Assembly: GCA_945902075.1 (NCBI GenBank)
Contig: CAMDMA010000006.1
Span: 57,846 to 121,845, forward strand
Origin: Candidatus Kuenenia stuttgartensis
GTDB taxonomy: Bacteria; Planctomycetota; Phycisphaerae; Phycisphaerales; SM1A02
DNA: 64,000 bases
Direction of reading: 5' to 3'
The position numbers and the translations under genes were made by a program. Positions 42,793 through 52,384 of the stretch are shown here, piece after piece (position 1 is the stretch's first letter; every line of letters starts with the position of its first letter). The notes under the pieces were generated by a model, which was not told the origin of the DNA, made no database searches, and was given only the letters and a program-made list of their open reading frames with translations.

Positions 42793-43173
42793 ATGCCCAC
42801 CCCAACCGACTGCCGCGTTTCCGACACCCACGAGTGGTTCCGAGTGCAAGGTTCGACGGTCACCGTCGGCATCACCCAGCACGCGGCCGATCAGTTGACC
42901 GACGTGACGTACGTCGCCATGAAACCGCTCGGAACCGCGGTGGCCGCTGGTGGTTCGGTCGGAGAGGTTGAGAGTGTCAAGATCACCAGCGACATCTACT
43001 CGGCAGCTGCTGGGAAGATTGTGGCCGTCAACGACGATGTGGTGAAGGACCCGTCCCTCGTCAACAGCGATCCGTACGGGAAGGGCTGGCTTGTCAAGCT
43101 TGATGTCGCTGATACCTCGGCGATCAACGCGCTTCCCGACGGCGCCGCGTATGACAAGAAGCACGGACATTGA
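42793..43173 (+). CDS. gcvH: Glycine cleavage system H protein
   Basis: A 126-residue protein that carries the lipoyl arm shuttling the aminomethyl group between P, T and L proteins. The lipoylation site is K63 in GEVESVKITSD. DTHEWFRV and the C-terminal YGKGWLVKL match the family. gcvP and gcvT are absent nearby; an ABC transporter gene follows instead, with its TTG start overlapping the gcvH stop. Confidence 0.95.
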   Translation: MPTPTDCRVSDTHEWFRVQGSTVTVGITQHAADQLTDVTYVAMKPLGTAVAAGGSVGEVESVKITSDIYSAAAGKIVAVNDDVVKDPSLVNSDPYGKGWLVKLDVADTSAINALPDGAAYDKKHGH

Positions 43174-43970
43174 CAGACGCCAACCCGGGCATCTCGCAAC
43201 GCCAACCTCTCGCGCCGCGCCTCAGTTGCCGCGGCGTGAGGAAGTCTTATGGCATCGGTGCGCGCAGTGTCGAAGCTCTGCGTGGCGTCGATCTCGAGAT
43301 TGATTCTGCGGGTTTCTACGCCGTCATGGGCGCTTCAGGGAGCGGAAAGAGCACGCTGATGCATCTCGTTGCTGGGCTCGATCGCCCGAGCTCTGGCGAG
43401 GTGTCCGTTGCTGGCCATCGCATCGATCTGATGAACGAGCGTGAACTGACCCGCTACCGCCGCCGCGAGATCGGGATTGTCTTTCAACATTTCAATTTAC
43501 TGCCGTCGATGAGCGCGCTCGACAATGTGATGCTACCCGCGCTGCTTGACGGCATTCCGCGTGCGACAAGTGAGGCGCGTGCCCGGTTACTCCTTGATGA
43601 ACTCGGTGTCGGAGCGCGTGCGCATCATCGACCCGACGCGCTCTCTGGCGGCGAGCAACAGCGGGTTGCGATCGCGCGCGCGCTGTACTTCGCGCCGCCA
43701 GTGATTCTCGCGGACGAGCCCACTGGAAACCTCGATAGTGCTGCCGCTGAGAAATTGTTTGCGATGCTCTCGAACGTCGCGCTTGAGCGGAACACCCTGC
43801 TCCTCATGGTCACGCACGAACCCGCCGCTGCCGCAAACTGCGCGCGCGTGATCGTCCTTCGTGATGGTGTCGTGGCTGGCTCATTCGAAACGACGACACC
43901 GGATGGAAGGAGGCTCGATGCGGGCACTTTGGCCCTTCGCACGCAGGAGCTTGCTCGGTCGGCGCGGTAG
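43170..43970 (+). CDS. ABC transporter ATPase, LolD/MacB-like
   Basis: A 266-residue ATPase. Walker A is GASGSGKST, signature ALSGGEQQRVAIARAL, and Walker B VILADEPTGNLD with the TGNLD form typical of LolD/MacB/FtsE-type ATPases. The H-loop lies in LLMVTHEP. It works with the FtsX-type permease that starts 53 bases before its stop. The TTG start overlaps the gcvH stop (TTGA). Targets could be lipoproteins or peptides, or the pair could be an envelope regulator. Confidence 0.92.
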   Translation: MTDANPGISQRQPLAPRLSCRGVRKSYGIGARSVEALRGVDLEIDSAGFYAVMGASGSGKSTLMHLVAGLDRPSSGEVSVAGHRIDLMNERELTRYRRREIGIVFQHFNLLPSMSALDNVMLPALLDGIPRATSEARARLLLDELGVGARAHHRPDALSGGEQQRVAIARALYFAPPVILADEPTGNLDSAAAEKLFAMLSNVALERNTLLLMVTHEPAAAANCARVIVLRDGVVAGSFETTTPDGRRLDAGTLALRTQELARSAR

Positions 43971-46500
43971 AACCACGCTCCTCATCGCGGCTGTTGCACT
44001 CGCGACGAGTTTGGTTGTCGCAGTGACAAGTGGCATGCGTACGGCGCAAGCGAGCCTTGAGGCCGCGATCGTTCGCGCCATGGGCGAAACTGATGCCCGG
44101 ATTGTTCACCGATATGCTGAGCCATTCGATGCCGCGCTGCTGACGGAAGTCCGTGCGTGGACTGGCGTCACCCGCGCTGCTGGACGATTGTCCGGCTCCG
44201 TGACGCTTGAAAATCCGTCGGTGCAAGACGACTCTGGCCGTATCTCGCGCGCGACAGTCCAGGCGCGCGGCGTGATGCCGGACGAAGACCTCTTCTTCCG
44301 CGAAGTCGAAATCGAAAGTGGCCGCCGCATCGAGCGCACAGGCGAAATTGTGCTTGATCCGCAATCCGCGCGCGCCCTTGGCGCGCAGCCTGGCGATGTG
44401 CTTCGAATCGCGCGTTTCGGAAAGCCGCTCGAGGTACGGGTTGTAGGCATCTATGCACGGCCCGTTCTTGGCGCACTTCAGCGGCCACTCGTCGAGATTG
44501 ACCTCGCGACCCTCGCCAACGCAACAAAGCGCGCGGATCGACTCACCGGAATCTCGATCGCGCTTGCAGACGGCATCGACATCGAGGCGTGGTGTGCCGC
44601 ACGCGCCGAACTACTGCGGGATCCGATGGTCTGTGAGCCCGCCGAGCGCGTGCGCACCGGTCTCGACAAGCAACTCGCGGCAAGCGAACTTTCGACGCTC
44701 ATTGCGACGATGATCGCGTTTCTGTCGTGCGCAGCGATCGTCGCGACGGGCATGACGACAGCTGTGCTGGAAGAACTGCGCGAAATGGGCATTGCGCGCG
44801 CCATCGGAGCATCACGCGCGCAACTCTTTGGCGCGCAGATCGTGTGCGGCTCGACCATCGGACTGGCTGGCGGTGCGCTTGGCGTACCGATTGGACTCGC
44901 GCTTGTCAGCATTCTCGCCACGCTCTACGCCGACACGCTCAAATCCGGACTCGCGATCGATGGACGAGGTCTCGCACTTGCCGTTGGCGGTGCGACTGCC
45001 AGTGGCCTACTTGGCGCACTTTTCCCGGCACTCCGCGCCGCACGCATTTCGCCGCTCGAAGCGCTCGCCATTCGCTCAATGCCGCCAAGTCGGCGGGCGC
45101 TCATACTCGCCTCGATTGCAGCACTCGCGGCAATCGCGCTCTGGGCGGTCTTTCTTCTTCCAGAATCGCGCGAAACGCGATTCTGGCTCTACATCATCGC
45201 TGGACTTCCGCTCCTTCATATTGCGTGGTTCATCCTGTCGGTGCCGATCACTCTCGCGGTTGGACGCATCGCAAGTCCACTGCTCGAACGCGTTCTCGTT
45301 CTTCCGAGCGGACTACTTCGTGGAAGCATCACGCGCATGCCATGGCGCTTCGGATTCACCGCCGGCGCGCTCATGGTTGCAGTTTCGATTCTCGTGAGCA
45401 CACGGTCAAACGGTGATGCCATCATCCGCGACCTCCGGGAACGCGTGCGTTTTGCTGATGGATTCGTGTTCTGCACCTCTGGCCTTTCAAAGGCAGAGCA
45501 GGCGCGCGTATCAGCACTGCCCGGTGTTGTGGGCGCACTTCCCATCGGATATCTGCCTCTCCGCGTCGCGGGTGAGCAAGTCTTCGGTGTCGAAGGCATG
45601 GGGCCGACGAATGTTGTCTGTGTTGGATTTGAACCGCGACCGTTTCTTGAGATGAACCGCCTTGATTGGCTCCAGGGTGATGCGGAAACCGCGATTCCAC
45701 GACTTGAGCAGGGCGATGCGATTTTGGTGGCGCCTGAGTTCCTGATCGCCCGCGGCCTTGGCGTTGGCGATTCGCTTCGGCTTGGATCTGGCGCCAACGA
45801 AGCAGAATTCGAAATCGTGGGCGTTGTCACCGCGGCCGGCCTTGACATCGCGACGCAAACATTTGGCATGCGGCAAATCTACATGGAGCAGGCAGTGAGT
45901 TGCGTTTTCATGGATTTCTCGGCGGTTGAGCGGCACTTTGACACTCGTGATGCCTACATCATGCAACTGAAGCTTACTCCAGAACTCGACGAGGCTGGAG
46001 AGACGGCTCTTGGCGAGGCCCTCGCTGATTCGGTGCCGGGTGCGGTGTTTTCTAGTGGACGCGCGATTCGGGGATTCGTCGAGGAAATCGGCGGGACGAT
46101 TCTCGCGATTACAAGCGCCGTCGCACTTGCCGCACTTGCACTCGCGGCCATCGGTGTTGGAAGCGTCGTTGCCGCCGGAATCTCGGCGCGTATGCGCGAG
46201 TTCGGCGTTCTTCGCGCGGTGGGCGGTTCGACGCGCGTTCTCGTGGGACTTGTCCTCGGCGAAACAATCGTGATGGCGATGGCTTCGATCGTCTCAGGAA
46301 CCTGCCTCGGCCTTCAACTCGCGTGGATGGGGGTATCGCTTTATCGAGATTTCGCCGGACTTCGGCTTGCTTGGGTGATTCCGCTCGCACCGATTGCGAT
46401 CGGCGCCATGATCGTTGTCGTTGTCGCCTTGACCGCCGCGCTTCCCGCAGTCATTCGACTCGCTCGAAAACCTGCGCGCGAACTCGTCGCTTCTGCCTAA
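43918..46500 (+). CDS. FtsX/MacB-type ABC permease
   Basis: An 860-residue protein. An N-terminal helix with TTLLIAAVALATSLVVAVTSG precedes an extracytoplasmic domain to about residue 250. A helix cluster with ELREMGIARAIGASRAQLFG follows (FtsX domain). A second set of helices near 400-455 leads into another extracytoplasmic domain, and a last FtsX domain has MREFGVLRAVGGSTRVLVG. A duplicated permease with two FtsX domains is typical of LolCDE/MacB relatives. The ATG at 43918 has GGAGG upstream and overlaps the ATPase gene. Confidence 0.9.
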   Translation: MRALWPFARRSLLGRRGRTTLLIAAVALATSLVVAVTSGMRTAQASLEAAIVRAMGETDARIVHRYAEPFDAALLTEVRAWTGVTRAAGRLSGSVTLENPSVQDDSGRISRATVQARGVMPDEDLFFREVEIESGRRIERTGEIVLDPQSARALGAQPGDVLRIARFGKPLEVRVVGIYARPVLGALQRPLVEIDLATLANATKRADRLTGISIALADGIDIEAWCAARAELLRDPMVCEPAERVRTGLDKQLAASELSTLIATMIAFLSCAAIVATGMTTAVLEELREMGIARAIGASRAQLFGAQIVCGSTIGLAGGALGVPIGLALVSILATLYADTLKSGLAIDGRGLALAVGGATASGLLGALFPALRAARISPLEALAIRSMPPSRRALILASIAALAAIALWAVFLLPESRETRFWLYIIAGLPLLHIAWFILSVPITLAVGRIASPLLERVLVLPSGLLRGSITRMPWRFGFTAGALMVAVSILVSTRSNGDAIIRDLRERVRFADGFVFCTSGLSKAEQARVSALPGVVGALPIGYLPLRVAGEQVFGVEGMGPTNVVCVGFEPRPFLEMNRLDWLQGDAETAIPRLEQGDAILVAPEFLIARGLGVGDSLRLGSGANEAEFEIVGVVTAAGLDIATQTFGMRQIYMEQAVSCVFMDFSAVERHFDTRDAYIMQLKLTPELDEAGETALGEALADSVPGAVFSSGRAIRGFVEEIGGTILAITSAVALAALALAAIGVGSVVAAGISARMREFGVLRAVGGSTRVLVGLVLGETIVMAMASIVSGTCLGLQLAWMGVSLYRDFAGLRLAWVIPLAPIAIGAMIVVVVALTAALPAVIRLARKPARELVASA

Positions 46501-46543
46501 CCTCCAGACCGCTGCCAAATCGACCGTCAGAGCGACCAACGTC

Positions 46544-48649
46544 ATGCAGGACACGCCATTCATTCTTCAGAGCCCCTACCAACCGATGGGTGATCAACCG
46601 CGAGCGATCGACGAGTTGATGGAGGGCCTCGAATCCGGACGCCGACACCAAGTGTTGCTTGGCGCGACGGGTACGGGGAAGACGTTCACTATGGCGAACG
46701 TGATCGCTCGCATCAATCGACCGACACTCATCGTCTCCCACAACAAGACGCTTGCGGCGCAACTTTACGAAGAGATGAAGGAACTCTTTCCAAAGAATGC
46801 TGTGAGTTACTTCGTGAGCTATTACGACTACTACCAACCTGAGGCGTACATCCCGCAGCGCGATATCTACATCGAGAAGGATGCATCGCGCAACGCTGAC
46901 CTCGATCGACTTCGACTTGCCGCAACGAGCCAGCTGCTCTCACGTCGAGACACGATTGTTGTCTCCAGCGTGTCATGCCTCTACGGCCTCGGTTCTCCAA
47001 CGGAGTACCGCAATAAAACGATCATGATCGAGCGCGGAATGAAGCTTGATCGTCGCGCATTCCTGCTTGGACTGAGCGCAATGCAGTATTCACGCAACGA
47101 AGCGGCACCAGAGCGCGGCAACTTTCGCGTCCGCGGCGATTGCATTGAGGTTTACCCAGCGTATGAGCAGTATGCGATTCGCATCGACCTGTTTGGTGAC
47201 GAGATCGACTCGATACAACTGTTCGCGCCTCTCACCGGCGAACTCCTCGCTGAAGAACAGAAGACGTTCATTTTTCCCGCAGTGCACTACGTGATGCCCG
47301 ACGAGCAGAAGCACATCGCGATTGCCTCGATCCGCGCCGAACTCGATGCGCGGGTTGCAGAGCTACGCCTTGAGGGCAAGCTCCTCGAAGCACAGCGCCT
47401 GCTCGCGCGCACCAAGCACGATCTCGAACTCCTCGAGGAAACTGGGTTCTGTAACGGAATCGAGAATTACTCGCGCCATTTTGATGGCCGACCATCGGGC
47501 GCCCGCGCGTGGACGCTGCTTGATTATTTTCGCGCAGCGCCCGGCGGTCACGGCGCAGATGATTGGCTTGTCATCATCGATGAGTCGCATGTGACGCTGC
47601 CGCAAATTAAAGGAATGTTTTTCGGTGACCGTGCGAGAAAGCAGACACTCGTCGACCATGGTTTCCGACTCCCGAGTGCGCTTGACAATCGGCCACTCAA
47701 ATTTGATGAGTTCATCGAACTCATCCCGCAAGTCATCCATGTTTCTGCGACACCAAGTCCATGGGAACTCGATCAGGCGGGCGGTATCGTGGCCGAACAG
47801 GTCATCCGTCCCACTGGACTCGTCGATCCGCCAATCGAAGTCAGACCCGCACGCACACAGGTTCCCGATCTCCTTCGCGAGGCGCGTGCACGCGCAGACA
47901 AGGGTGAACGCACACTGGTGACAGCGCTGACGAAACGACTCTGCGAGGATCTCACTGACTACCTGCACCGTGAGGGAATGCGCGTGCGCTACCTTCACAG
48001 CGAAGTTGAAACACTGGAGCGGCTTGAGCTCCTTCGTGATCTCCGCGAGGGTGCATTCGATGTACTTGTTGGCGTGAACCTCTTGCGCGAAGGCCTCGAT
48101 TTGCCCGAGGTTTCACTCGTGTGCATCCTTGATGCTGACAAGCAAGGTTTTTTGCGTAGCCAGTCGAGTCTCATCCAAACGATGGGGCGCGCGGCGCGCA
48201 ATGCAAATTCGCTTGCCCTTCTCTACGCCGATGAAATCACCGATGAAATGCGCAAGGCAATGGGCGAGGTTGAGCGACGTCGCGTAAAGCAACTCGCTTA
48301 CAACGCCGAACATGGCATTATTCCGACGACGATCCAGAAGGCGATTCGTCGCGGAATCGAACTCGAACTCGCCGCACACCGCACCGCAAAGCGCGCAGCG
48401 GGTGCGAGTGATGATGATGACGACGAGTCCTTCGACCGCGAGGAACTGCTTGGTCAGATGCAGGCCGAGATGATGGAGGCCGCTGAGAAGCTTGAGTTCG
48501 AGAAGGCAGCGCGTTTACGCGATGAAATCGCGAAGCTCAAGTCGCTCCCCGCGAGCGCGCGTCCGAAGAAAAACGATCAGGCGATCCGCGGGCCGTCAAA
48601 GGCAGGGATGCCGGGAACCCGCGCAGGTCGTGGCCGAAAGCGTCGCTGA
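46544..48649 (+). CDS. uvrB: Excinuclease ABC subunit B
   Basis: A 701-residue helicase-like subunit of nucleotide excision repair. Walker A is GATGTGKT at 40-47. The beta-hairpin region has YYDYYQPEAYIP, used to verify damage, and the later motifs include VIIDESHVTLPQ and HVSATPSPWE. The C-terminal UVR domain (about residues 628-665) contacts UvrC. The C-terminal tail is slightly longer than usual. uvrA lies downstream after a 580-base gap. Confidence 0.97.
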   Translation: MQDTPFILQSPYQPMGDQPRAIDELMEGLESGRRHQVLLGATGTGKTFTMANVIARINRPTLIVSHNKTLAAQLYEEMKELFPKNAVSYFVSYYDYYQPEAYIPQRDIYIEKDASRNADLDRLRLAATSQLLSRRDTIVVSSVSCLYGLGSPTEYRNKTIMIERGMKLDRRAFLLGLSAMQYSRNEAAPERGNFRVRGDCIEVYPAYEQYAIRIDLFGDEIDSIQLFAPLTGELLAEEQKTFIFPAVHYVMPDEQKHIAIASIRAELDARVAELRLEGKLLEAQRLLARTKHDLELLEETGFCNGIENYSRHFDGRPSGARAWTLLDYFRAAPGGHGADDWLVIIDESHVTLPQIKGMFFGDRARKQTLVDHGFRLPSALDNRPLKFDEFIELIPQVIHVSATPSPWELDQAGGIVAEQVIRPTGLVDPPIEVRPARTQVPDLLREARARADKGERTLVTALTKRLCEDLTDYLHREGMRVRYLHSEVETLERLELLRDLREGAFDVLVGVNLLREGLDLPEVSLVCILDADKQGFLRSQSSLIQTMGRAARNANSLALLYADEITDEMRKAMGEVERRRVKQLAYNAEHGIIPTTIQKAIRRGIELELAAHRTAKRAAGASDDDDDESFDREELLGQMQAEMMEAAEKLEFEKAARLRDEIAKLKSLPASARPKKNDQAIRGPSKAGMPGTRAGRGRKRR

Positions 48650-48697
48650 GCCTCCGAGCGCGTGAGATCACCCTCATCACGCGCACGCTTATGAGCT

Positions 48698-49030
48698 TTA
48701 ACGCTCGCCAGGCCGACCGATGCAGCCCGCACTTCCACGAAGCCGAAACGAAGACGCGCGCCGTTCAAGCGCGCGCCACTCATCAGGGCCTGGAAGAATC
48801 TTGCCGTCGCGAAGTCGCGGCATGGCGAGGGTCGTCGCCGGAACCTCGGGAGAAACCGCCGTCACGGCAATCTCGACGGGCGCGACCGGGCCGATCATCG
48901 CGGCGACAGTTGGCACGGCGGCCTCCGCGGCGGTTGTCGCGGCAGTTGTCGCGGCAGTTGTCGCGGCGGTTGTCGCGGCGGTTGTCGCGGCGGCTGGTTG
49001 AACCGGGGTTGATGAAACGACTGGTGACAT
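48698..49030 (-). CDS. Low-complexity hypothetical protein (AATT repeats)
   Basis: A doubtful 110-residue frame between uvrB and uvrA on the minus strand. The N-terminus is Thr/Ala-rich with five AATT repeats (VQPAAATTAATTAA). The C-terminus reads RDGKILPGPDEWRALERRASSF, which looks protein-like. No family or signal peptide is recognised. An overlapping plus-strand Ala/Val-rich frame is less likely. The rest of the gap up to uvrA has no recognisable gene. Confidence 0.4.
   Translation of the reverse strand: MSPVVSSTPVQPAAATTAATTAATTAATTAATTAAEAAVPTVAAMIGPVAPVEIAVTAVSPEVPATTLAMPRLRDGKILPGPDEWRALERRASSFRLRGSAGCIGRPGER
48927..48998. repeat. 12-bp tandem repeat (GCGGCGGTTGTC)
   Basis: Five copies, two with a CAG variant, occupy 48927-48986, with a decayed sixth to 48998. 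On the minus strand the unit codes AATT or a shifted form. Confidence 0.92.
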
Positions 49031-49228
49031 CGGGCAGTTGCCTATTTGAAGATCTCTACGAGAGTCTTCGGCGCATGCCCATCGAATGTCGCAAAAAGAT
49101 CGGCAATTCGTAAAACAACGAGAGATCGCAGTCGCACCATATCCTGAGCATTCGTCTGCATTTAGGCTGAATTCACCGCTGAAAGCGGCTTTGAACGTCG
49201 TGCGGGCCTCTATCATCGCCACCCACCC

Positions 49229-52159
49229 ATGGCTACGCCCGAGAAGTCGATCCGCGTTCGCTGCGCACGCGAGCACAATCTCAAGAACCTCGATGTAACG
49301 CTTCCGCGCGACCAATTGGTTGTGATCACCGGTGTTTCCGGGAGCGGCAAGAGCTCGCTCGCGTTCGACACGATCTTTGCCGAAGGCCAGCGCAAGTACA
49401 TGGAGTCACTCTCCGCGTACGCGCGCCAGTTCCTCGACCAGATGCAAAAGCCAAACGTCGAAGCGATTGAAGGCTTGCCTCCCACCATCGCGATTGAACA
49501 GCGTTCGGGCGGCCACAGCCCACGCTCGATCGTGGCGACCACCACAGAAATCTGGGACTACCTGCGCCTTCTCTACGCGCGCTGTGGAACGCCAACCTGT
49601 TGGCACACGAGCGAGCGCGAGGAAAAACGAAGCACTGCGAAGCGGAGCACGGCGAAGGCCAAGGTGACCCATGTTTGTGGGAAGGAGATCAGCGCATCGA
49701 ACCCGAGTCAGATTGTCGAGACGCTGCTTACGAAATTCGCCGGGCGACGCGCAATGCTGTGCGCACCGGTCGTCCGTGCGAAAAAGGGATACCACCGCGA
49801 GGTGCTTGAAGGGCTGCAAAAGCAGGGTCTCGTACGCGCGCGCGCCAACGGCAAGGTCGTTGATCTCCGCGAGGTACTGAAGGATGGCGGCGAAAACCCG
49901 CTTGGATTCGGTCGCTACGAAATCAATGACATCGATGCTGTTGTCGACCGGATCGTGATCGAGGATGCCGCGCGGCAACGCATCGCTGAGAGCACTGAGA
50001 CAGCACTCAAGCTCGCGGATGGTTCATTGGTCGTGTTGATTGAAAGCGATGTGCGCACCGAGGCCGACAAATGGGAGGAACACAGATTCAGCGAGAAATT
50101 TGCCTGCGCGGATCACCCGGAGTGCTCGCTCGACGAACTTGAACCACGACTCTTCAGTTTCAACTCACCGCAGGGCGCGTGCACGGCGTGCGCAGGCCTT
50201 GGCACCGTGAACGAGTTTGATGAGGAATTGTGCGTCCCCGACATGTCGAAGCCGCTGCGCGAAGCAATCAATCCATGGCGGCGCAACGGTCGGCGCATGA
50301 ATATCTACTACGCGCGTCAACTGCGAGGCTTCGCGACGCTGGCCAAAATCGATATCGATGCGCCCTACGCGGATCTACCGACGAAGATTCGGGCGGGACT
50401 CATGCAAGGAAGCGAGGATGGCCGCCTTCCGTTCGAGTGGGAGGGAGTGCTTCCCCACCTCAAGCGACGCTCCACGGAGACCGAGAGCGAAAATGTGCGC
50501 GAGCGGCTGATGGTGTACATGAGTCAGAAAGCCTGCCCTGTGTGCAGCGGCCGACGGCTTCGTACCGAGGCACTCGCGGTGCGGATTCGAAGCGGCACGA
50601 TGTCGCTTTCGATCGCTGATATCGCGGCCATGACCGTCTCTCGCGCGCTGGCAGCGGCTCAATCGCTTGAACTCACGCAAGAACAGCGACAAATCGCCGC
50701 TCCTATTCTCAAAGAGATCGAATCAAGGCTCGGATTCCTGGCATCGGTTGGCCTCGAATATCTCTCGCTTGACCGCACAAGTTCGACGCTGTCCGGCGGT
50801 GAAGCGCAGCGCATTCGCCTCGCGACGCAAGTCGGAAGTGGCCTCGTCGGCGTTTGCTACGTCCTTGATGAACCAACGATCGGGCTACACCAGCGCGACA
50901 ATGATCGCTTGATCGCAACACTACGCAGACTCGCCGATATCGGGAATACCGTGCTTGTCGTCGAGCATGACGAAGACATGATGCGTGCGGCCGATTGGAT
51001 TGTCGACATCGGCCCTGGCCCCGGACGGCACGGTGGCATGCTCGTTGCCGAAGGGGACCTCAAGGCGATCGCTGCCCACCCGACGAGTCTCACGGGCGAG
51101 TATCTCTCCGGCCGTCGTAAAATCGAGATTCCAGCCAAGCGGCGCAAACTCTCGGAATCGCGGGCGATTGTCGTCAAAGGGGCGAAGGAGAACAATCTGC
51201 AGTCGGTCGATGTCGCGTTTCCCTTGGGAGGAATCGTCTGTGTAACTGGGGTTTCGGGATCGGGCAAATCGACGCTCGTCAACGACATTCTGCTCAAGGC
51301 CGCACAGAAGCATGTACTCGGCGAAAAGACCAGTCCAGGCGCGCATGGCCGCGTCACGGGCCTGTCGGAAATTGTGCGCGTGGTCGAGGTCGACCAGTCG
51401 CCTATCGGCCGCACACCGAGGTCAAACCCGGCGACCTACACCGGCATCTTTGATGAGATCCGCAAGATCTGGGCACTGGTGCCTGAGTCGAAAATTCGCG
51501 GCTACGAGCCGGGACGATTTTCCTTCAACGTGAAAGGCGGCCGTTGCGAGGCGTGCCAGGGCCAAGGTGTGAAGCGCATCGAGATGCATTTCCTCCCTGA
51601 TGTTTTCGTCGCGTGCGAAGTCTGCAAAGGAAAGCGTTACTCGCGCGAGACACTGGAAATCCGTTACCGAGGACGCACGATCTCTGATGTGCTTGAAGCG
51701 ACGGTCGAGGATGCCATGCAGTTTTTCGATGCGCACCCAAAGATTCACCGCATGCTTGAGTGCCTGCGCGATGTCGGGCTTGGCTACGTACAACTTGGGC
51801 AAGCCTCAACCACTCTCTCGGGGGGCGAGGCCCAGCGTGTGAAACTCGCGACGGAACTCGGCACAGCGACCGATGCAACCACGCTCTACGTACTTGATGA
51901 ACCCACGACAGGCCTTCACTTCGCGGATGTCGCGCGATTGCTCACTGTGCTTCAGCGACTCGCAGACAAAGGCCACACGCTCGTCGTCATCGAACACAAC
52001 CTCGATGTTGTGAAATGCGCGGACTGGATCATCGATCTTGGCCCGGAGGGTGGCGACCGTGGCGGCACGGTGGTCGCCACCGGCACGCCCGAGCAGATCG
52101 CGAAGCATAAATCGAGTTGGACCGGCAAGTGGCTCAAGCCGTTACTTGCAACGAGGTAG
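49229..52159 (+). CDS. uvrA: Excinuclease ABC subunit A
   Basis: A 976-residue damage-recognition ATPase of nucleotide excision repair. Two ABC modules are present: Walker A GVSGSGKSS at 35-43 and GVSGSGKST in the second half, with signatures TLSGGEAQRIRLATQ and TLSGGEAQRVKLAT. The second zinc finger is normal (CEACQGQG...CEVCKG). The first, usually CxxC...CxxC, reads CADHPEC...CTAC. The segment after CGTPTCWHTS has an added basic tract (KRSTAKRSTAKAK). uvrB lies upstream on the same strand. Confidence 0.97.
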   Translation: MATPEKSIRVRCAREHNLKNLDVTLPRDQLVVITGVSGSGKSSLAFDTIFAEGQRKYMESLSAYARQFLDQMQKPNVEAIEGLPPTIAIEQRSGGHSPRSIVATTTEIWDYLRLLYARCGTPTCWHTSEREEKRSTAKRSTAKAKVTHVCGKEISASNPSQIVETLLTKFAGRRAMLCAPVVRAKKGYHREVLEGLQKQGLVRARANGKVVDLREVLKDGGENPLGFGRYEINDIDAVVDRIVIEDAARQRIAESTETALKLADGSLVVLIESDVRTEADKWEEHRFSEKFACADHPECSLDELEPRLFSFNSPQGACTACAGLGTVNEFDEELCVPDMSKPLREAINPWRRNGRRMNIYYARQLRGFATLAKIDIDAPYADLPTKIRAGLMQGSEDGRLPFEWEGVLPHLKRRSTETESENVRERLMVYMSQKACPVCSGRRLRTEALAVRIRSGTMSLSIADIAAMTVSRALAAAQSLELTQEQRQIAAPILKEIESRLGFLASVGLEYLSLDRTSSTLSGGEAQRIRLATQVGSGLVGVCYVLDEPTIGLHQRDNDRLIATLRRLADIGNTVLVVEHDEDMMRAADWIVDIGPGPGRHGGMLVAEGDLKAIAAHPTSLTGEYLSGRRKIEIPAKRRKLSESRAIVVKGAKENNLQSVDVAFPLGGIVCVTGVSGSGKSTLVNDILLKAAQKHVLGEKTSPGAHGRVTGLSEIVRVVEVDQSPIGRTPRSNPATYTGIFDEIRKIWALVPESKIRGYEPGRFSFNVKGGRCEACQGQGVKRIEMHFLPDVFVACEVCKGKRYSRETLEIRYRGRTISDVLEATVEDAMQFFDAHPKIHRMLECLRDVGLGYVQLGQASTTLSGGEAQRVKLATELGTATDATTLYVLDEPTTGLHFADVARLLTVLQRLADKGHTLVVIEHNLDVVKCADWIIDLGPEGGDRGGTVVATGTPEQIAKHKSSWTGKWLKPLLATR

Positions 52160-52214
52160 TGACGCGAATCACATCCAATTCAATCGCTGACTACCGAAGT
52201 TTATAGAAGTCATA

Positions 52215-52250
52215 AAAAGGCCCGCGCGGATTTACCGCGCGGGCTTTTTT
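52215..52250 (+). terminator. Rho-independent terminator after uvrA
   Basis: A perfect 10-bp stem, GCCCGCGCGG and CCGCGCGGGC, closes a 5-base loop and ends in a run of six T. A five-A run precedes it, so it could also stop minus-strand transcription. Confidence 0.92.
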
Positions 52251-52297
52251 CTATTGACTCTCGTTCACATAGGCGACGAGCGCGCGACAGATCCGCC

Positions 52298-52352
52298 ATG
52301 AGCGCAACATGAGCGCAACATGAGCGCAACATGATCCGAACATGAGCCCGCC
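52298..52352. repeat. 11-bp tandem repeat (ATGAGCGCAAC)
   Basis: Three exact copies (52298-52308, 52309-52319, 52320-52330), one diverged copy ATGATCCGAAC and one partial copy. They lie in the gap between uvrA and the HTH regulator, 33 bases before the regulator's stop. Confidence 0.9.
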
Positions 52353-52384
52353 TTGCCCGATGAACCGAATCATCGCGACCGGAC

